Made by a program: the position numbers and the translations under genes
Source: Arachnopeziza araneosa
Lineage: Eukaryota; Ascomycota; Leotiomycetes; Helotiales; Arachnopezizaceae
Reading direction: 5' to 3'
Assembly (NCBI GenBank): GCA_003988855.1
Contig: QYAI01000253.1
Span: 1 to 19,856 of the forward strand
Length of the DNA: 19,856 nucleotides
The notes under the pieces: generated by a model
The model's input: the letters and a program-made list of their open reading frames with translations, nothing else
Told to the model about the DNA's origin: nothing
Databases searched by the model: none
Shown: positions 8,766 to 19,110 of the stretch, in pieces
Layout of the letters: the number at the start of each line of letters is the position of its first letter
How positions within the stretch are numbered: the first letter of the stretch is position 1

Positions 8766-11700
8766 TTATTTGACTACTGCCAAACCCTCATAGATCTTGC
8801 TCTTCACAGCAAAGAAGGTAGAACCTTGGGTCATATTCGCCATCGCGGAGCTGATACCCATTGGCATACCTACACTCTCGACCTCGATCCTCCCAGTCCC
8901 AGTCTTGCGAACGATAACACTTCCATCTATGAGTAGCATACCCTCACCTCGAAACTCCGCCGTGTGCCCAGATGATTGCATTATCTTCCTCAGATCTGCG
9001 AGACGGAGATCACCAACTTGAAGAGGTTGGGCTACAGACCGTGTGGCAGAAACCATATTTGAAGGGAGAATATCGAGCTTAGGGATTTCGGTGATAGCAG
9101 ATGGCATATTTTGTGATACCGCTGGCGCATCCGCTCCGCTCTTCAAAAGCTTTTGCTTCTTGTTGCTGCCATCTTCTTTCGAGTTGGCGGAGTCTGAAGT
9201 TGAACCTTCCAGTCGTGCTGTCAAAGTCGCAATGCTTAAGCCCTTCACATTCTGCCATTTGAGTCCCCTTACTAGAGCATCTGTCAACTTCACAGCCCAG
9301 GCATTGGTATCCACACTAGCGTCGACAATAGCGCCAACAATCGGGGTGTATATATCGAATGCAGATGCTTCCGAGGATCCAGCATGTGCTGTAAGCAATT
9401 TGCGACAGTCATTTGCAAGTGCTAATGTTTCATCTTTCATGCCGCTGACAAGAATGAGTTTTCGTGGTTGAATCAGCGGGATCAACATTTGCAAACTTCG
9501 CTTATCGTGAAGGCCGGCAAAATCAACAAACGCAAGTCGGACATGTATAGAGAGCTTCTCTACGGAGACCTCCAATCTAGAGGGGCCGGTAATTTCTTCG
9601 TCGACTTCTTCATCTGACGCATCATCTTCAACTCCAGGAGGCATATCGGGAAGGTCGAATGATTCATTATTGTTCAATTGCCGCTTCTTGTTCGTTGAAT
9701 CGGACAATCGCCTCTCACCAGAAAGGCCTACATCATCGAATTTGCGCTTTTTGCCAAGAGTGTCTTTGGTATCATACTTGCCCGGTTGTTGCCGCATATC
9801 TTGGCCATTGACTTCATCTCGCTCTTCAGCCCGCAGAAAGTCTTCAGGCCGAATTAACTCCCCAAAGTCGTCATTCCTCTTTCGTCTAATGGCGACTGGG
9901 AACATCTTTTCGCGGCCCTTCTTTCCCCGTACATCGTAATCATACACTCCTTTCTTCCGGAGAAGAATATTGATTCCAAGGTCTTCGTCACTCAGCCCGA
10001 TTTTCTTCCGATTTGCTTGACCCATTGTGGCAGAGATATTAAGAGCTTTCCCTTGCTGCTCGGTCTCAGAGTCATCAGAGTCAGAGGAAGAATCTGATGA
10101 TGCGTCGTCTACTACGTCTGCGGATGTTTCGAGAGATGTTGCTCCTCCAGACTGTAAAGTTGATTGCAGTTGGCGTTCATTTGCAAGCCACTGTTGGTAT
10201 ACATTCAGGTCATTGCCTTGCAACGCAATGCGCTTCGCTTCACGCAACTCTACCACTCTTCCACCTGCATAGACCTGTTCTAAAGATTCTCCAGCCTTTG
10301 TAGACTCAACAGCGGTTCCATTCTTTCTCTCCTCCCACCACGACCAAAGTGTTGTTGCAAGGCCAGATTTGGGTGTTTGGATCTCTGGTTGTCCAAATCG
10401 TTCCGTGAGAATGATCAGGTTCCGGCTATCATCAGCAATCTTTCGCAACACTTCTCTGGAAAATCCCCATTCCAAAGAAGTATCGCTTGCTAAGATGACT
10501 TTCCCTGGAGTACGTCCAAGATTATCCATTTCATTCAACACTCGATCAATTTGACCTTTCCGTTCTAGTAGCCGTAAATGCCTGAAATCGAAGGGTCCAG
10601 CTTGTTTTGATTCTTTGGAGCTTGAAGATTGAGCTTGTTGTACGCCCGTGTTGGCCTCAAATTCTCGAACTATGCCGTCATCCATCCATTCTAACATACT
10701 TCTTGCGTATCGCATTGTGGCTCCAATGTTTTTACTTGCAAGGTACAGTTTTGATGTCTGCAATGGACTATTATCATCCTTAGATTCAATTCGCCATGCA
10801 TGCTCAAGCAAATATGCCAGCTCCAGTACCCGAGCACTTGAATCAGTAGGAATGAGGACGATGCCTCCTCGTTTAGCTGCCGATTTGATCATTTCGAGCA
10901 GTAATTCGTCTCGCTTTGCTCTACCTCCTGGAAGTGCAGACCTCTCACCTCCCCGACTACTACAAATCAATGCTGTAGGCTTCCGCAACTGCTCAATAAC
11001 CTCTCCACCACCTCCCCCGGCACCTCCAAGCCATGCTGCACCTGCTAGGACATTTTCGCGTGCTTGATTCCAGTCGACTGCATAGACAATGGACTCAAGA
11101 CCATGCTGGATGTGCCATATAGTACCGCCCAGAGTATGTCCTGCATTATAAGCAGTAATCGTGAGACCGTTGAGAGGTGGGGAGAATGGTGACGGTAAAG
11201 GTTGATGGGGTTGTGAATATTTGAGAGGGTGAATTAGGGAGAAGTAAGATGCAATTTCTTCGCTGGTAGGCGGCTGAAGAAGTATATTCGCATTACCACC
11301 TGAAGAATTTGATTGCGAGTAGGCATATGATGCTTCTGCTAAGGACGAGCTTGGTATGACGGTAGCAGCAAGCGGGGTAGATGTATAGAGATCTTGTAGA
11401 AGCGTTCTTCCTAGTGATATGACAGGTAATGTCGCATATATTGGGATTCGAGTGAAAAGAGGGAAGTGCTTGCAGCAGTGCGCAAAAGCTGCAAGATGAG
11501 AAACTGTTGGATGGGTGAGGAGGATGATCGAAAGAGTCGGTACTAGCCTGGCTGGTATTAGCATGCATTTGATAGATTCAAAGAATGTCAGAGATGGAGC
11601 AGGAGGAGTGGCAAACAGAATCAAGGTGTGCAGATGGTTGAAATGGTCTTCATTGATGTCTGGTATACATTGCGCCGAGGTCTAAATTTCTCACTCCATC

Positions 11701-11870
11701 CATCAAAGACAGAACTCAACCTACTTCTCAAGCTCCTTAAGCTTTGCTACATCAAATGATTCGTCCCAGCCGACATCAATCAATACTTTGACACCTCCAT
11801 CAAGCTCCAAGAGCGACTGGGAGGCTGCTGACTCGGATTGCGCACCCAACAGGGAGCAAAAGGTGAACAT
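8766..11870 (-). CDS. CFT2: Cleavage and polyadenylation factor subunit 2 (CPSF100/Cft2)
   Basis: Subunit of the nuclear cleavage and polyadenylation factor, the partner of the CPSF73/Ysh1 endonuclease in mRNA 3'-end formation. Two exons fit: 11725-11870 and 8766-11547, with an intron at 11548-11724, giving 975 residues. Exon 1 supplies the family N-terminus (MFTF..., LLELDGGVKVLIDVGWDESF) and joins in phase 2 to LVPTLSIILLTHPTVSHL. The metallo-beta-lactamase fold lacks the HxHxDH zinc motif (residues 60-66 read THPTVSH), as expected for this non-catalytic paralogue of CPSF73. A beta-CASP segment follows (ASKNIGATMRYARSMLEW, LASDTSLEWGFSREVL). An acidic Ser/Asp run near 520-545 and KKRK-type basic stretches mark a long disordered insert. 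The tail holds the RMMBL-like LSIHVRLAFVDFAGLHDKRS and a conserved C-terminal domain. The 177-bp intron is long for this window. Divergent from SEC24. Confidence 0.95.
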
Positions 11871-12273
11871 CTTCGGACCTCCGAGATCATAACATCAATA
11901 TCGAGAGGACCTGGCGACTCATGCTACCAGCGCTGATATATGGATCCAGTTTTGCTGATGTCGTCGTGGTCGCAGAGGTTGAAAGAAGATCAAGGGGAAG
12001 GAAATCGCGTCTGGAAGAGCGACAGGGGTTGCAAGCCACGTTACTCGTAGCACGAACAGCACGTGAATGGAATTGTAACTTTCGGGTCGACTGGTTTTCG
12101 ACAAAGTGTCAACAAAATATCTAAGACAGATTCAAATCTTTCTCTACCGCCACTCCCCAAACGATGCACCTAAAATGATACTGGTGTCTGGAACTTGATG
12201 AGTCCCCCAAACCATACGCAACTTGCAAATTTCACCAACTCTTGCGCACAATTCGATCAAGACAGCTTTCAAA
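11871..12273. promoter_or_regulatory. Divergent promoter region between CFT2 and SEC24
   Basis: About 400 bases separate the two head-to-head start codons, so both promoters must fit here or overlap the genes. I see no clear TATA box on either strand, as is common for housekeeping genes. An E-box palindrome CACGTG is at 12060-12065. Three short upstream open frames lie just before the SEC24 start (12164-12178, 12175-12198 and 12198-12323), the last overlapping the SEC24 ATG in another frame. They matter only if transcription starts upstream of them. Confidence 0.6.
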
Positions 12274-15200
12274 ATGTCAGATTACAGCCAGTACCATTCT
12301 CTCGCGCAAGGGGGGCCGAATGATGATCCAAACAACCCAAATCGAACAGGCCAACCTGCTCAGCAGTTTCAACCACCGATTGCGCCCTCACCATACCAAC
12401 AGCACGCGTACAATGCGCCAGGGCAAGTTTACAACAACCCGCAGGCGGGGGGACCATCACCGTATGGAGTGCCTCAAGGACAAGGCTACTTCCCAGATCA
12501 AAACGCGCAACAGCATGAAGGAGGACTAGCAGCACAAATGGGTGGACTGGGACTTGGAGAAGTTGCGGCACATGGGAAGAGGAAGAAGAAGGACCGGCAC
12601 GCATACCATACCGTGGAGCCATCCGGTTCCTCTGCTGCTTTCAACGGTATGCCGCAAGGAGGAGCACCTGCTACGGCGTTCTTGAATGCAGATCAATCTG
12701 CCTTGGGAGCTCAAGCAGGACAGTTTCTCAATTCGCCTGCAATTACTCCCCAGATGTCCCAGTTTCCAGCTCCAGTCAATGCCCCCTTCAATCCTGCGAA
12801 CCAAGCGTCCCCGGCCGAGTTTGCGTCACGAAATACGGTTCCTAATGATGGATTTTCTACAAATTTGCAGGCTTCGGCGCAAGGTCGGGTTGATCCAGAC
12901 CAAATCCCAAGCGTACCGAGATCGAGAGACGCCATTTCTCAGTACTATCTCAAGAATGTGTATCCGACTTTTGAACACCATGTTCCCCCCCCAGCATCAA
13001 TTGCTTTTGTTGCTTATGACCAGGGAAATTCCTCTCCAAAATTTACACGCCTCACAATGAACAGCATACCCTCCACATCTGACGCCTTAGCTTCGACGGG
13101 CTTACCACTTGGTCTCTTGTTACAACCTCTTGCGCCTCTTCAGGCAGGAGAATTAGAAATCCCAGTTTTGGATTTTGGCGAAGTTGGACCACCGAGATGT
13201 CATAGATGTCGAGCCTACATCAACCCATTTATGGTCTTCCGCTCAGGGGGAAACAAGTTTGTATGCAACATGTGCAATTATGCAAATGATGTACCTGCAG
13301 AATACTTCGCCGCCATAACTCCACAAGGCGCGCGTGTGGATCGAGAACAGCGGCCCGAATTGATGCGAGGTACTGTGGAGTTTTTGGTGCCAAAAGAATA
13401 CTGGTCGAAAGAGCCGGTGGGATTGAGATGGCTGTTTGTCATCGATGTTGGTCAAGAAGCATTCAATAAAGGGTACCTGGAAGCTTTTTGCCAAGGAATT
13501 CTTGCCGCATTGTATGGCGAAGAGACATTGGCGGAGGATGGCCAACCAAAACGCAGTATTCCTCAAGGTGCCAAGGTGGGGTTTATTACATATGACAGAG
13601 ATATACATTTTTATAACATGAACGTGAGTATTTGGAAATTTTTTCTTAGTGACTTACTAACCTCCGAGTAGCCTTTACTGGATCAAGCCCAGATGATGAT
13701 TATGCCGGATATCGAGGATCCGTTCGTGCCATTAAGTGAGGGATTGTTTGTTGATCCATATGAGGCAAAGTCGAATATCACATCTCTCCTAAGCCAACTC
13801 CCACATCTCTTTTCTCAAATCAAAAATCCCGAACCCGCGTTGCTGCCAACTTTAAATGCGGCGTTAGCGGCCCTTGAGAAGACTGGTGGGAAGATCGTCT
13901 GCTCACTCTCTGCTTTACCAACATGGGGACCTGGTCGGTTATTCCTCCGTGATGATGGCAAACAACATGGCGGTGATGCTGAAAAGAAACTTCTGAATAC
14001 TGAACATCCGGGATGGATCAAGGTTGCAGAGAAAATGGTTCAAGCAGGTGCTGGTTGCGATTTCTTCTTGGCTGCTCCTGGAGGCGGGTATCTGGATATT
14101 GCTACCATCGGCCATGTCTCAGCCGCTACCGGTGGAGAGACTTTCTACTATCCCAATTTTATTTCACCAAGAGACACCGAGAAATTGACACAAGAGATAA
14201 GACATACTGTGACACGGGAGACTGGATATCAAGCGCTGATGAAAGTCCGATGTTCTAACGGTTTGCAAATCACCTCCTATACTGGCAACTTTACACAACA
14301 CACCTTCCATTCCGACGTCGAATTCGGCGTGATAGATGCAGATAAGGCTATCGGTGTGATGTTTAATTATGACGGCAAACTCGACGCAAAACTCGATGCA
14401 CATTTCCAGAGTGCTCTTTTGTACACAACAGCAACTGGTGAGCGTAGAGTAAGATGCTCAAACGTGATCGCTAGTGTTAGCGACAATGCAAAAGACTGCA
14501 TGAAGTTTGTAGATCAAGATGCCGTCTATACACTGATCGCAAAAGAAGCAGCAGTTAAAATGGCTTCAGTATCCATTAAAGAAGTTCGAGGAGCTCTGAC
14601 CGAAAAGAATGTCGATATCCTTGCAGGCTATCGCAAAAACTTTTCTGGTTCTCATCCACCAGGGCAGCTCGTCCTCCCGGAGAACCTCAAAGAATTCAGT
14701 ATGTACATCCTCGGACTTATCAAATCCCGAGCTTTCAAAGGCGGACAAGAGCCCACTGATCGACGAGTTCATGACATGCGAATGATAAAATCCATGGGCG
14801 CGCTAGAACTGTCCCTCTATCTTTATCCCCGCATGATTCCTATTCACAATCTTCAACCAGAAGATGGCTTCCCTAACGAGGATGGTCATTTACATATGCC
14901 GCCATCAATACGATGTTCATTTTCTCGTGTTGAAGAAGGTGGTGTTTATCTCATCGATAATGGACAAAACTGTTATCTCTGGCTTCATGGACAAACTTCA
15001 CCGAATTTATTGGTCGACCTTTTTGGCGATGACAAAGACTCTCTCAAGTCTCTCGACCCATATTCTTCCTCCCTACCCATACTACAAACACATTTATCCG
15101 CTCAAGTTAGAAATATCCTCGAATACCTCAAGGCCATACGTGGATCCAAAGCATTAACCATTCAACTCGCAAGACAGGGCTTAGATGGCGCGGAATACGA

Positions 15201-15427
15201 ATTCGCAAGGTTACTTGTCGAGGATCGAAATAACGAAGCTCAGAGCTATGTGGATTGGTTGGTGCATATTCATCGACACGTGCAGCTGGAGGTGAGTCCT
15301 GCTGCAAGAGGTGGTTGACGGTCATTTTGCTGATGAACTGTAGTTGACGGGGCAGAGGAAGAAGGAAGATAGCGGCGATAACTCGATCACAAGCAATTTT
15401 GCCGGTTTGAGGCCCCCATACTGGTAG
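12274..15427 (+). CDS. SEC24: COPII coat cargo-binding subunit Sec24
   Basis: Cargo adaptor of the inner COPII coat. It pairs with Sec23, binds Sar1-activated ER membrane and selects cargo for export to the Golgi. Three exons fit: 12274-13623, 13672-15291 and 15344-15427, with GTGAGT donors at both introns, giving 1017 residues, a normal length for fungal Sec24. The start is the ATG at 12274 (tttcaaaATGtc); the open frame extends a little further upstream without an ATG. Residues 1-225 are Gln, Pro, Gly and Asn rich and disordered. A zinc finger (CHRC ... CNMC) lies at about 309-334. The trunk follows with LRWLFVIDVG and FFLAAPGGGYLDIATIG. Then come the beta-sandwich and helical regions, and a gelsolin-like domain (VYLIDNGQNCYLWLHG). 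The last exon adds a 27-residue tail ending GLRPPYW. It is a peripheral membrane coat protein, so the absence of a signal peptide is expected. Confidence 0.96.
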
Positions 15428-16548
15428 ATGATGGGATGTGGATGAACTTGATATGAATTATGTGAAATGAATACCCTCAGGGTGCGGACCATCTGTTTTG
15501 CTGTCCCTGGATGCGAATAGCTCGTTGACTGTCCTATTCATCCTCACCAAGCCACTTCTGCTATTCCTTTTCTTCTCGCACAGTCTCATACCCATGCCTG
15601 AAATCTCTTTTCCTATTAAATAAGTACCCCTCGTTCTCCTCTGCTGATCATATTCTTTCTTGGCTGTTTACTCCTACCTCTTTCCACCTTCAAACAAAAC
15701 CTACGTGAGCAATCTCTCAAGTTTCGACAGCTACCGCATTCAATATCATCCTGCAGTCAGTAGCAACAATGAGAATAGTATTTCGACTGAAAGGACAGAT
15801 TCAAAAGTTGAATGAGCTAGATGGTGGTGATTTGTAAGTAGTGGTTCATAAGCGGTGGTTCATTCTTACGATGAAGATAAGATTTTGTAAAGATGGTTAT
15901 AGTCATGTAATGTAAACACAAGATGCTGGAAAATTGCTCTGATTCAATGCAATGCTCTCCTTTAAAACCCTTCTTTTCTCTATCACCTTTGGCATTAGTC
16001 TAATGGTCTGTGATTGATAGGGCTGGTGGTAGTCGATAGACTTGATGTGAAAGAGAGAGCTGGTAGAAAGCTGCATTTCTTAGAGAAGGATCGGAGAGTG
16101 CTGAGGAGAAATTATGATATCTGTTTCTCGACGTCATTGGCGTTTTATGGCAGTCAGAACGGTGAAACATTCGCTGTCATCTACAGCTTCTGTGAACGCC
16201 TACTCATTACAAAAAATGCGAAAGAATTCGACAACAAGAATCAACGTGGAAAGCAAGAGATATTTAGATATGAGGAGAAAACAATGAGTTGATAGTATTT
16301 TATTGGATGTGCTGTATATATCTCAATGTTGCAAGCGAAAGTAAACAACTTCCTTTTTGCCACCCCCTTCCGACCTCGCTTAATAGATTTGTTTACAATT
16401 CAACTTGCGCGGAAAAGTAGACTCGCAATTTCATTATTGAACAATTCTCCGCTGAGATTCGGCTCTGCTTTCCACTTTCAACAGATATCTTATCTATTCC
16501 AAATATCAATTCCGCTGCAAATTCTTTTTTCCATATCTCCGAGTTGGT

Positions 16549-16568
16549 GCGGGGTTGTTGTACCCCGC
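16549..16568. repeat. Perfect 7-bp inverted repeat with GCGGGG arms
   Basis: GCGGGGT and ACCCCGC flank a 6-base spacer. Each arm contains GCGGGG, which fits the SYGGRG consensus known for the fungal carbon-repression factor CreA/Cre1. The pair lies about 280 bases before the GFA-domain start codon. Function as a CreA site is an inference; it could equally be a hairpin of no consequence. Confidence 0.5.
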
Positions 16569-16714
16569 TATTGATTCCAAATACTTCACCGAGCCGAAAT
16601 AAAGCTCACACGGAATGTATTTTGTGACATCATGATAAGCCGCAATTGAGTGTAAGACGTTGAAAATGCGAAACCATATTTCCGAGGAGCGACGTGCGAA
16701 CAGAACCCTTCATC

Positions 16715-16725
16715 CGGGAGTGCCG
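16715..16725. promoter_or_regulatory. CGG-N5-CCG inverted triplet, possible zinc-cluster factor site
   Basis: Inverted CGG triplets with a 5-base spacer are the classic form of binding sites for Zn2Cys6 transcription factors. This one lies 11 bases upstream of the TATA box and about 120 bases before the GFA-domain start, a sensible place for an activator site. Such triplets also occur by chance. Confidence 0.35.
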
Positions 16726-16736
16726 GTCACTTTAAG

Positions 16737-16744
16737 TATATATA
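16737..16744 (+). promoter_or_regulatory. TATA box of the GFA-domain gene
   Basis: TATATATA lies about 100 bases before the start codon at 16843. The leader between them has no ATG and ends in an A/C-rich stretch. This is the clearest core promoter in the window and suggests a regulated rather than constitutive gene. Confidence 0.6.
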
Positions 16745-16842
16745 GTTCGTCTTCTTAATTCCACCGCATTACTGATCTCAACTAGATTACTGATCTTATA
16801 TCTTCAATAATACAAACAAAATTCGACATCAAATAAGGCATC

Positions 16843-17337
16843 ATGACAACCAAAGGTAGCTGCATGTGTGGGGCCGTCAACTACGAGTTTACAGGTCCGT
16901 GATCTCTTCTTCTCCCTCCTAATCCCACTCTGATACCCGATTAACACGTTTTCTATTTAGGCGAACCAGCAGCTAAAGCTCTCTGTCACTGCACCGACTG
17001 TCAAAAATGGTCCGGTTCGGCCTATACATCTAATGTAGTAGTCCCACGCTCCTCCATGAAAGTCACGAAAGGCAACACACCGCTTACTGGGGCTCTCAAA
17101 ACTTACGACACGGTCGGAAATTCGGGAAAGATTAACAAGCATTTCTTCTGTAGCAATTGCGGTAGCAGTTTATATACGGAGCTGGAAATAATGCCTGACG
17201 TGGCGTGTATCAAGGCTGGAGGCCTTGACGACGGAAAGGCGGATCTGGGGAAGATTGATGTTGAGTTTTACACCAAGGATCGCGTTGGATTCGCACCAGA
17301 ATTTCAGGGTGCAAAGCAGGAGAGGGTGTTCGGTTAG
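16843..17337 (+). CDS. GFA/CENP-V domain zinc protein (142 aa)
   Basis: A small member of the glutathione-dependent formaldehyde-activating (GFA) / CENP-V / Mss4-like fold family. Two exons, 16843-16894 and 16961-17337, join in phase 1 across a 66-bp intron (donor GTCCGT, acceptor ctatttag). The zinc-binding cysteines are all present: C7 and C9 (SCMCGAV), C26, C28 and C31 (CHCTDC), and C81 and C84 (FFCSNCGSSLY). The protein is entirely this one domain, the usual fungal size, and has no signal peptide, so it is probably cytosolic. The founding bacterial enzyme was described as promoting addition of formaldehyde to glutathione, but most fungal paralogues have no proven substrate, so I do not assign a reaction. 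It is preceded by a TATA-type promoter and faces the hydrolase gene at 18229, with about 890 bases between their stop codons. Confidence 0.92.
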
Positions 17338-18228
17338 GGTGGAGCATTGAGGTTTGAGAATGGGCTTCCTATTTTTGGACTTGCAAACTTTTGCCCAGTC
17401 TAGCTCTAACATATGTGTACTCAAAAGCAAAATCTATAAAATACTAGAAGGCTCAAAGCAATTTGGAGAAAATAAAATAGGAGCTGAAGAATTCGCATCG
17501 CGGCTCCTCTCGTCTCATGGCAGCGAAAACAATCAAGAATCTCACCCAACCAATTGCGACCCAATTTCCTACAAGAACTACTTTTCTCCTCTCAAACCTT
17601 CTCAACCTCTAGCAAACATGCCAAACCCACTCAAAATCAGTCCCGAAAAATCACATAAAATATTCAGGATTTGGAAAATCCGAACCACTTCAAGATTTTT
17701 AGTGAGCAGTGCACGGTTTGTGGAGCGTTACCACGACAAAATGACAGTTTTTCTGGCAGATCGTAGACGATAGGTTACTTATTAGGAAATAAGAGCGGAT
17801 TTGATAAAAAAGTCACATGACCCAACATTTCCGGAAGTGTGGGTTTAAGGAATGGAGATAGGCCGCGAGGAGAAGTCGTAGGCAACTCGACTGAAACTCT
17901 GAAGAAGTATCTCAAGTTTTTAGTTTGTAATATCTTCTTCTGCCATCCGCTATGAAGATTATGGGCTCCATTGATGGTTTAGAAAGACTCCCTTTGTACC
18001 TGGTCTGGATCCGAACCTATAATCATATAATATTCCCCATATCTCTTTTAATAAAGTATAACTATATAAAATGAAACGTTTGATGGCAATAAAAAAGAAT
18101 AGAACAGTATAACCATAAATTTTAAGAGACTTAAGGACTTGCGGAAGCGTCGCAACGAATTTACGATAAACATTGACTGAGAGAGATGATAATTTCGATT
18201 CAAAATAGAAAACAGATATGTAGATCTA
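17338..18228. other. Intergenic region between convergent genes
   Basis: AT-rich sequence holding the 3' flanks of the GFA-domain and hydrolase genes. A 51-codon ATG frame at 17618-17773 is present but has no recognisable feature. A near-palindrome centred on TTCCGGAA lies at about 17822-17843. No RNA gene was seen. Confidence 0.5.
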
Positions 18229-19110
18229 TCATACCACAATTTCCAAGTCCAAGAACAAAGCCACGTGCGCTGCGAACATAGTAGCGTACTCGTTAAGAAA
18301 ACCATGGCCAACGTCAGGATACAGGTGAAGATGGCAGTTTCTGTTGCCTTCCTTGATCTTCCGATACATGACAATGCTGTTCTCCGTAGGGAGCACGATA
18401 TCGTCATCTCCGTTCACTACCATGACTGGCATCTTCAGCTCTCCCAAACGATCATATGAGTTGTCCGGGTTCGGGCCTGGGGTGAACCAGGTGCCGACTG
18501 TGGTAGCCTGTCGCAAGCTGCCCTCCATGTTGAGATAATTAGAGCGATCTTCAGTACGCTCATTAATTCGCTTCCACCACGCTGACCCACTTGCGATTTT
18601 CTTTTCGGTGTGCGAATAGAAGCTTTTGACAAACGCGTGCTCAGCCTCTTCGGGGGTGTTGGCATTGAGAAGCAATGGGAAAACCCAATCCGGGCCCTTC
18701 AGAATGCCTTCGCCGGCACTAGGAGACGTTCCACCGAGGATCAATCGACGAGTAACTTCAGGATAGTTGAGCGCCATCATTTGAGCGGCCATACCACCCA
18801 TTGAGAAGCCGAAGACGTCTACTTGTTTAAACCCAAGAGCCTTAACAAGACCGGCGCCGACAGCAGCCCAGCCTACAAACGTAAGAGGAACTTCACCAGA
18901 ACTTTTTCCCACTCCGTGGTTGTCGAAAAGGATTACCGGACGCTTTTCGGCAATGGTGTTGATGAGAAGAGGATCCCAATGATCCATGGTTCCTCGAAAG
19001 TGCTGGTTGAAGAGTAGAGGGACCCCATCCTTTGCACCAAAGTGACGGTAGGCAGTCTTGCTACCCAAGACTTCGACATACTGCGTGACCGCGGTCTGAT
19101 GTGTAGACAT
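18229..19110 (-). CDS. Alpha/beta hydrolase (293 aa, single exon)
   Basis: A complete alpha/beta-hydrolase fold protein of standard length. The nucleophile elbow is GFSMGG with Ser103. The acid is most likely Asp237 in NGDDDIVLP, and the base is His269 in VGHGF. The HFRGTMDHWDP segment early in the chain is where the oxyanion-hole loop normally lies, followed by the strand and turn VILFDNHGVGKSSG. The cap region (about 130-215) is helical in character. There is no signal peptide or membrane segment, so it is intracellular. The family includes esterases, lipases, haloperoxidase-like and C-C hydrolases, and sequence alone does not fix the substrate. The start ATG (19108-19110) follows an A/C-rich leader and a TATA-like box about 80 bases upstream. 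No intron is needed. Confidence 0.93.
   Translation of the reverse strand: MSTHQTAVTQYVEVLGSKTAYRHFGAKDGVPLLFNQHFRGTMDHWDPLLINTIAEKRPVILFDNHGVGKSSGEVPLTFVGWAAVGAGLVKALGFKQVDVFGFSMGGMAAQMMALNYPEVTRRLILGGTSPSAGEGILKGPDWVFPLLLNANTPEEAEHAFVKSFYSHTEKKIASGSAWWKRINERTEDRSNYLNMEGSLRQATTVGTWFTPGPNPDNSYDRLGELKMPVMVVNGDDDIVLPTENSIVMYRKIKEGNRNCHLHLYPDVGHGFLNEYATMFAAHVALFLDLEIVV

Larger units (their letters stand above)
15428..16842. other. Long intergenic region between SEC24 and the GFA-domain gene
   Basis: The left part is the 3' flank of SEC24. Around 15540-15770 the + strand looks like a core promoter and leader: CT-rich tracts, TATTAAATAAG near 15616, then CAAACAAAAC, followed at 15769 by a 22-codon open frame that runs into a perfect donor GTAAGT at 15834. 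I could not find a convincing following exon. An open + frame at 16014-16292 has no ATG start near its beginning and no motif. From about 16540 on, the sequence is the promoter of the GFA-domain gene. Confidence 0.45.

Noticed and set aside
9557..10303. Plus-strand open frames opposite CFT2
   Set aside because: These are antisense shadows of a well-supported long coding exon.
8766..11624. A CFT2 start at the beginning of the long open frame at 11624
   Set aside because: The open frame upstream of 11547 reads through the intron and lacks the family N-terminus. The exon at 11725-11870 supplies it with a proper splice join.
8766..11870. CFT2 as a degenerate or inactivated nuclease because the zinc motif is missing
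   Set aside because: Loss of HxHxDH is the normal state of CPSF100/Cft2; the nuclease is its partner CPSF73/Ysh1.
12223..12273. A SEC24 start 17 codons upstream of 12274
   Set aside because: The codon at 12223 is TTG, not ATG. The ATG at 12274 has a good context and gives the usual N-terminus.
16014..16292. Plus-strand 92-codon open frame between SEC24 and the GFA gene
   Set aside because: It begins with TTG, has no motif, and does not join in frame to the small exon at 15769.
17618..17773. 51-codon ATG open frame between the convergent genes
   Set aside because: Short, with no promoter-like leader or recognisable motif; kept only as a note in the intergenic entry.
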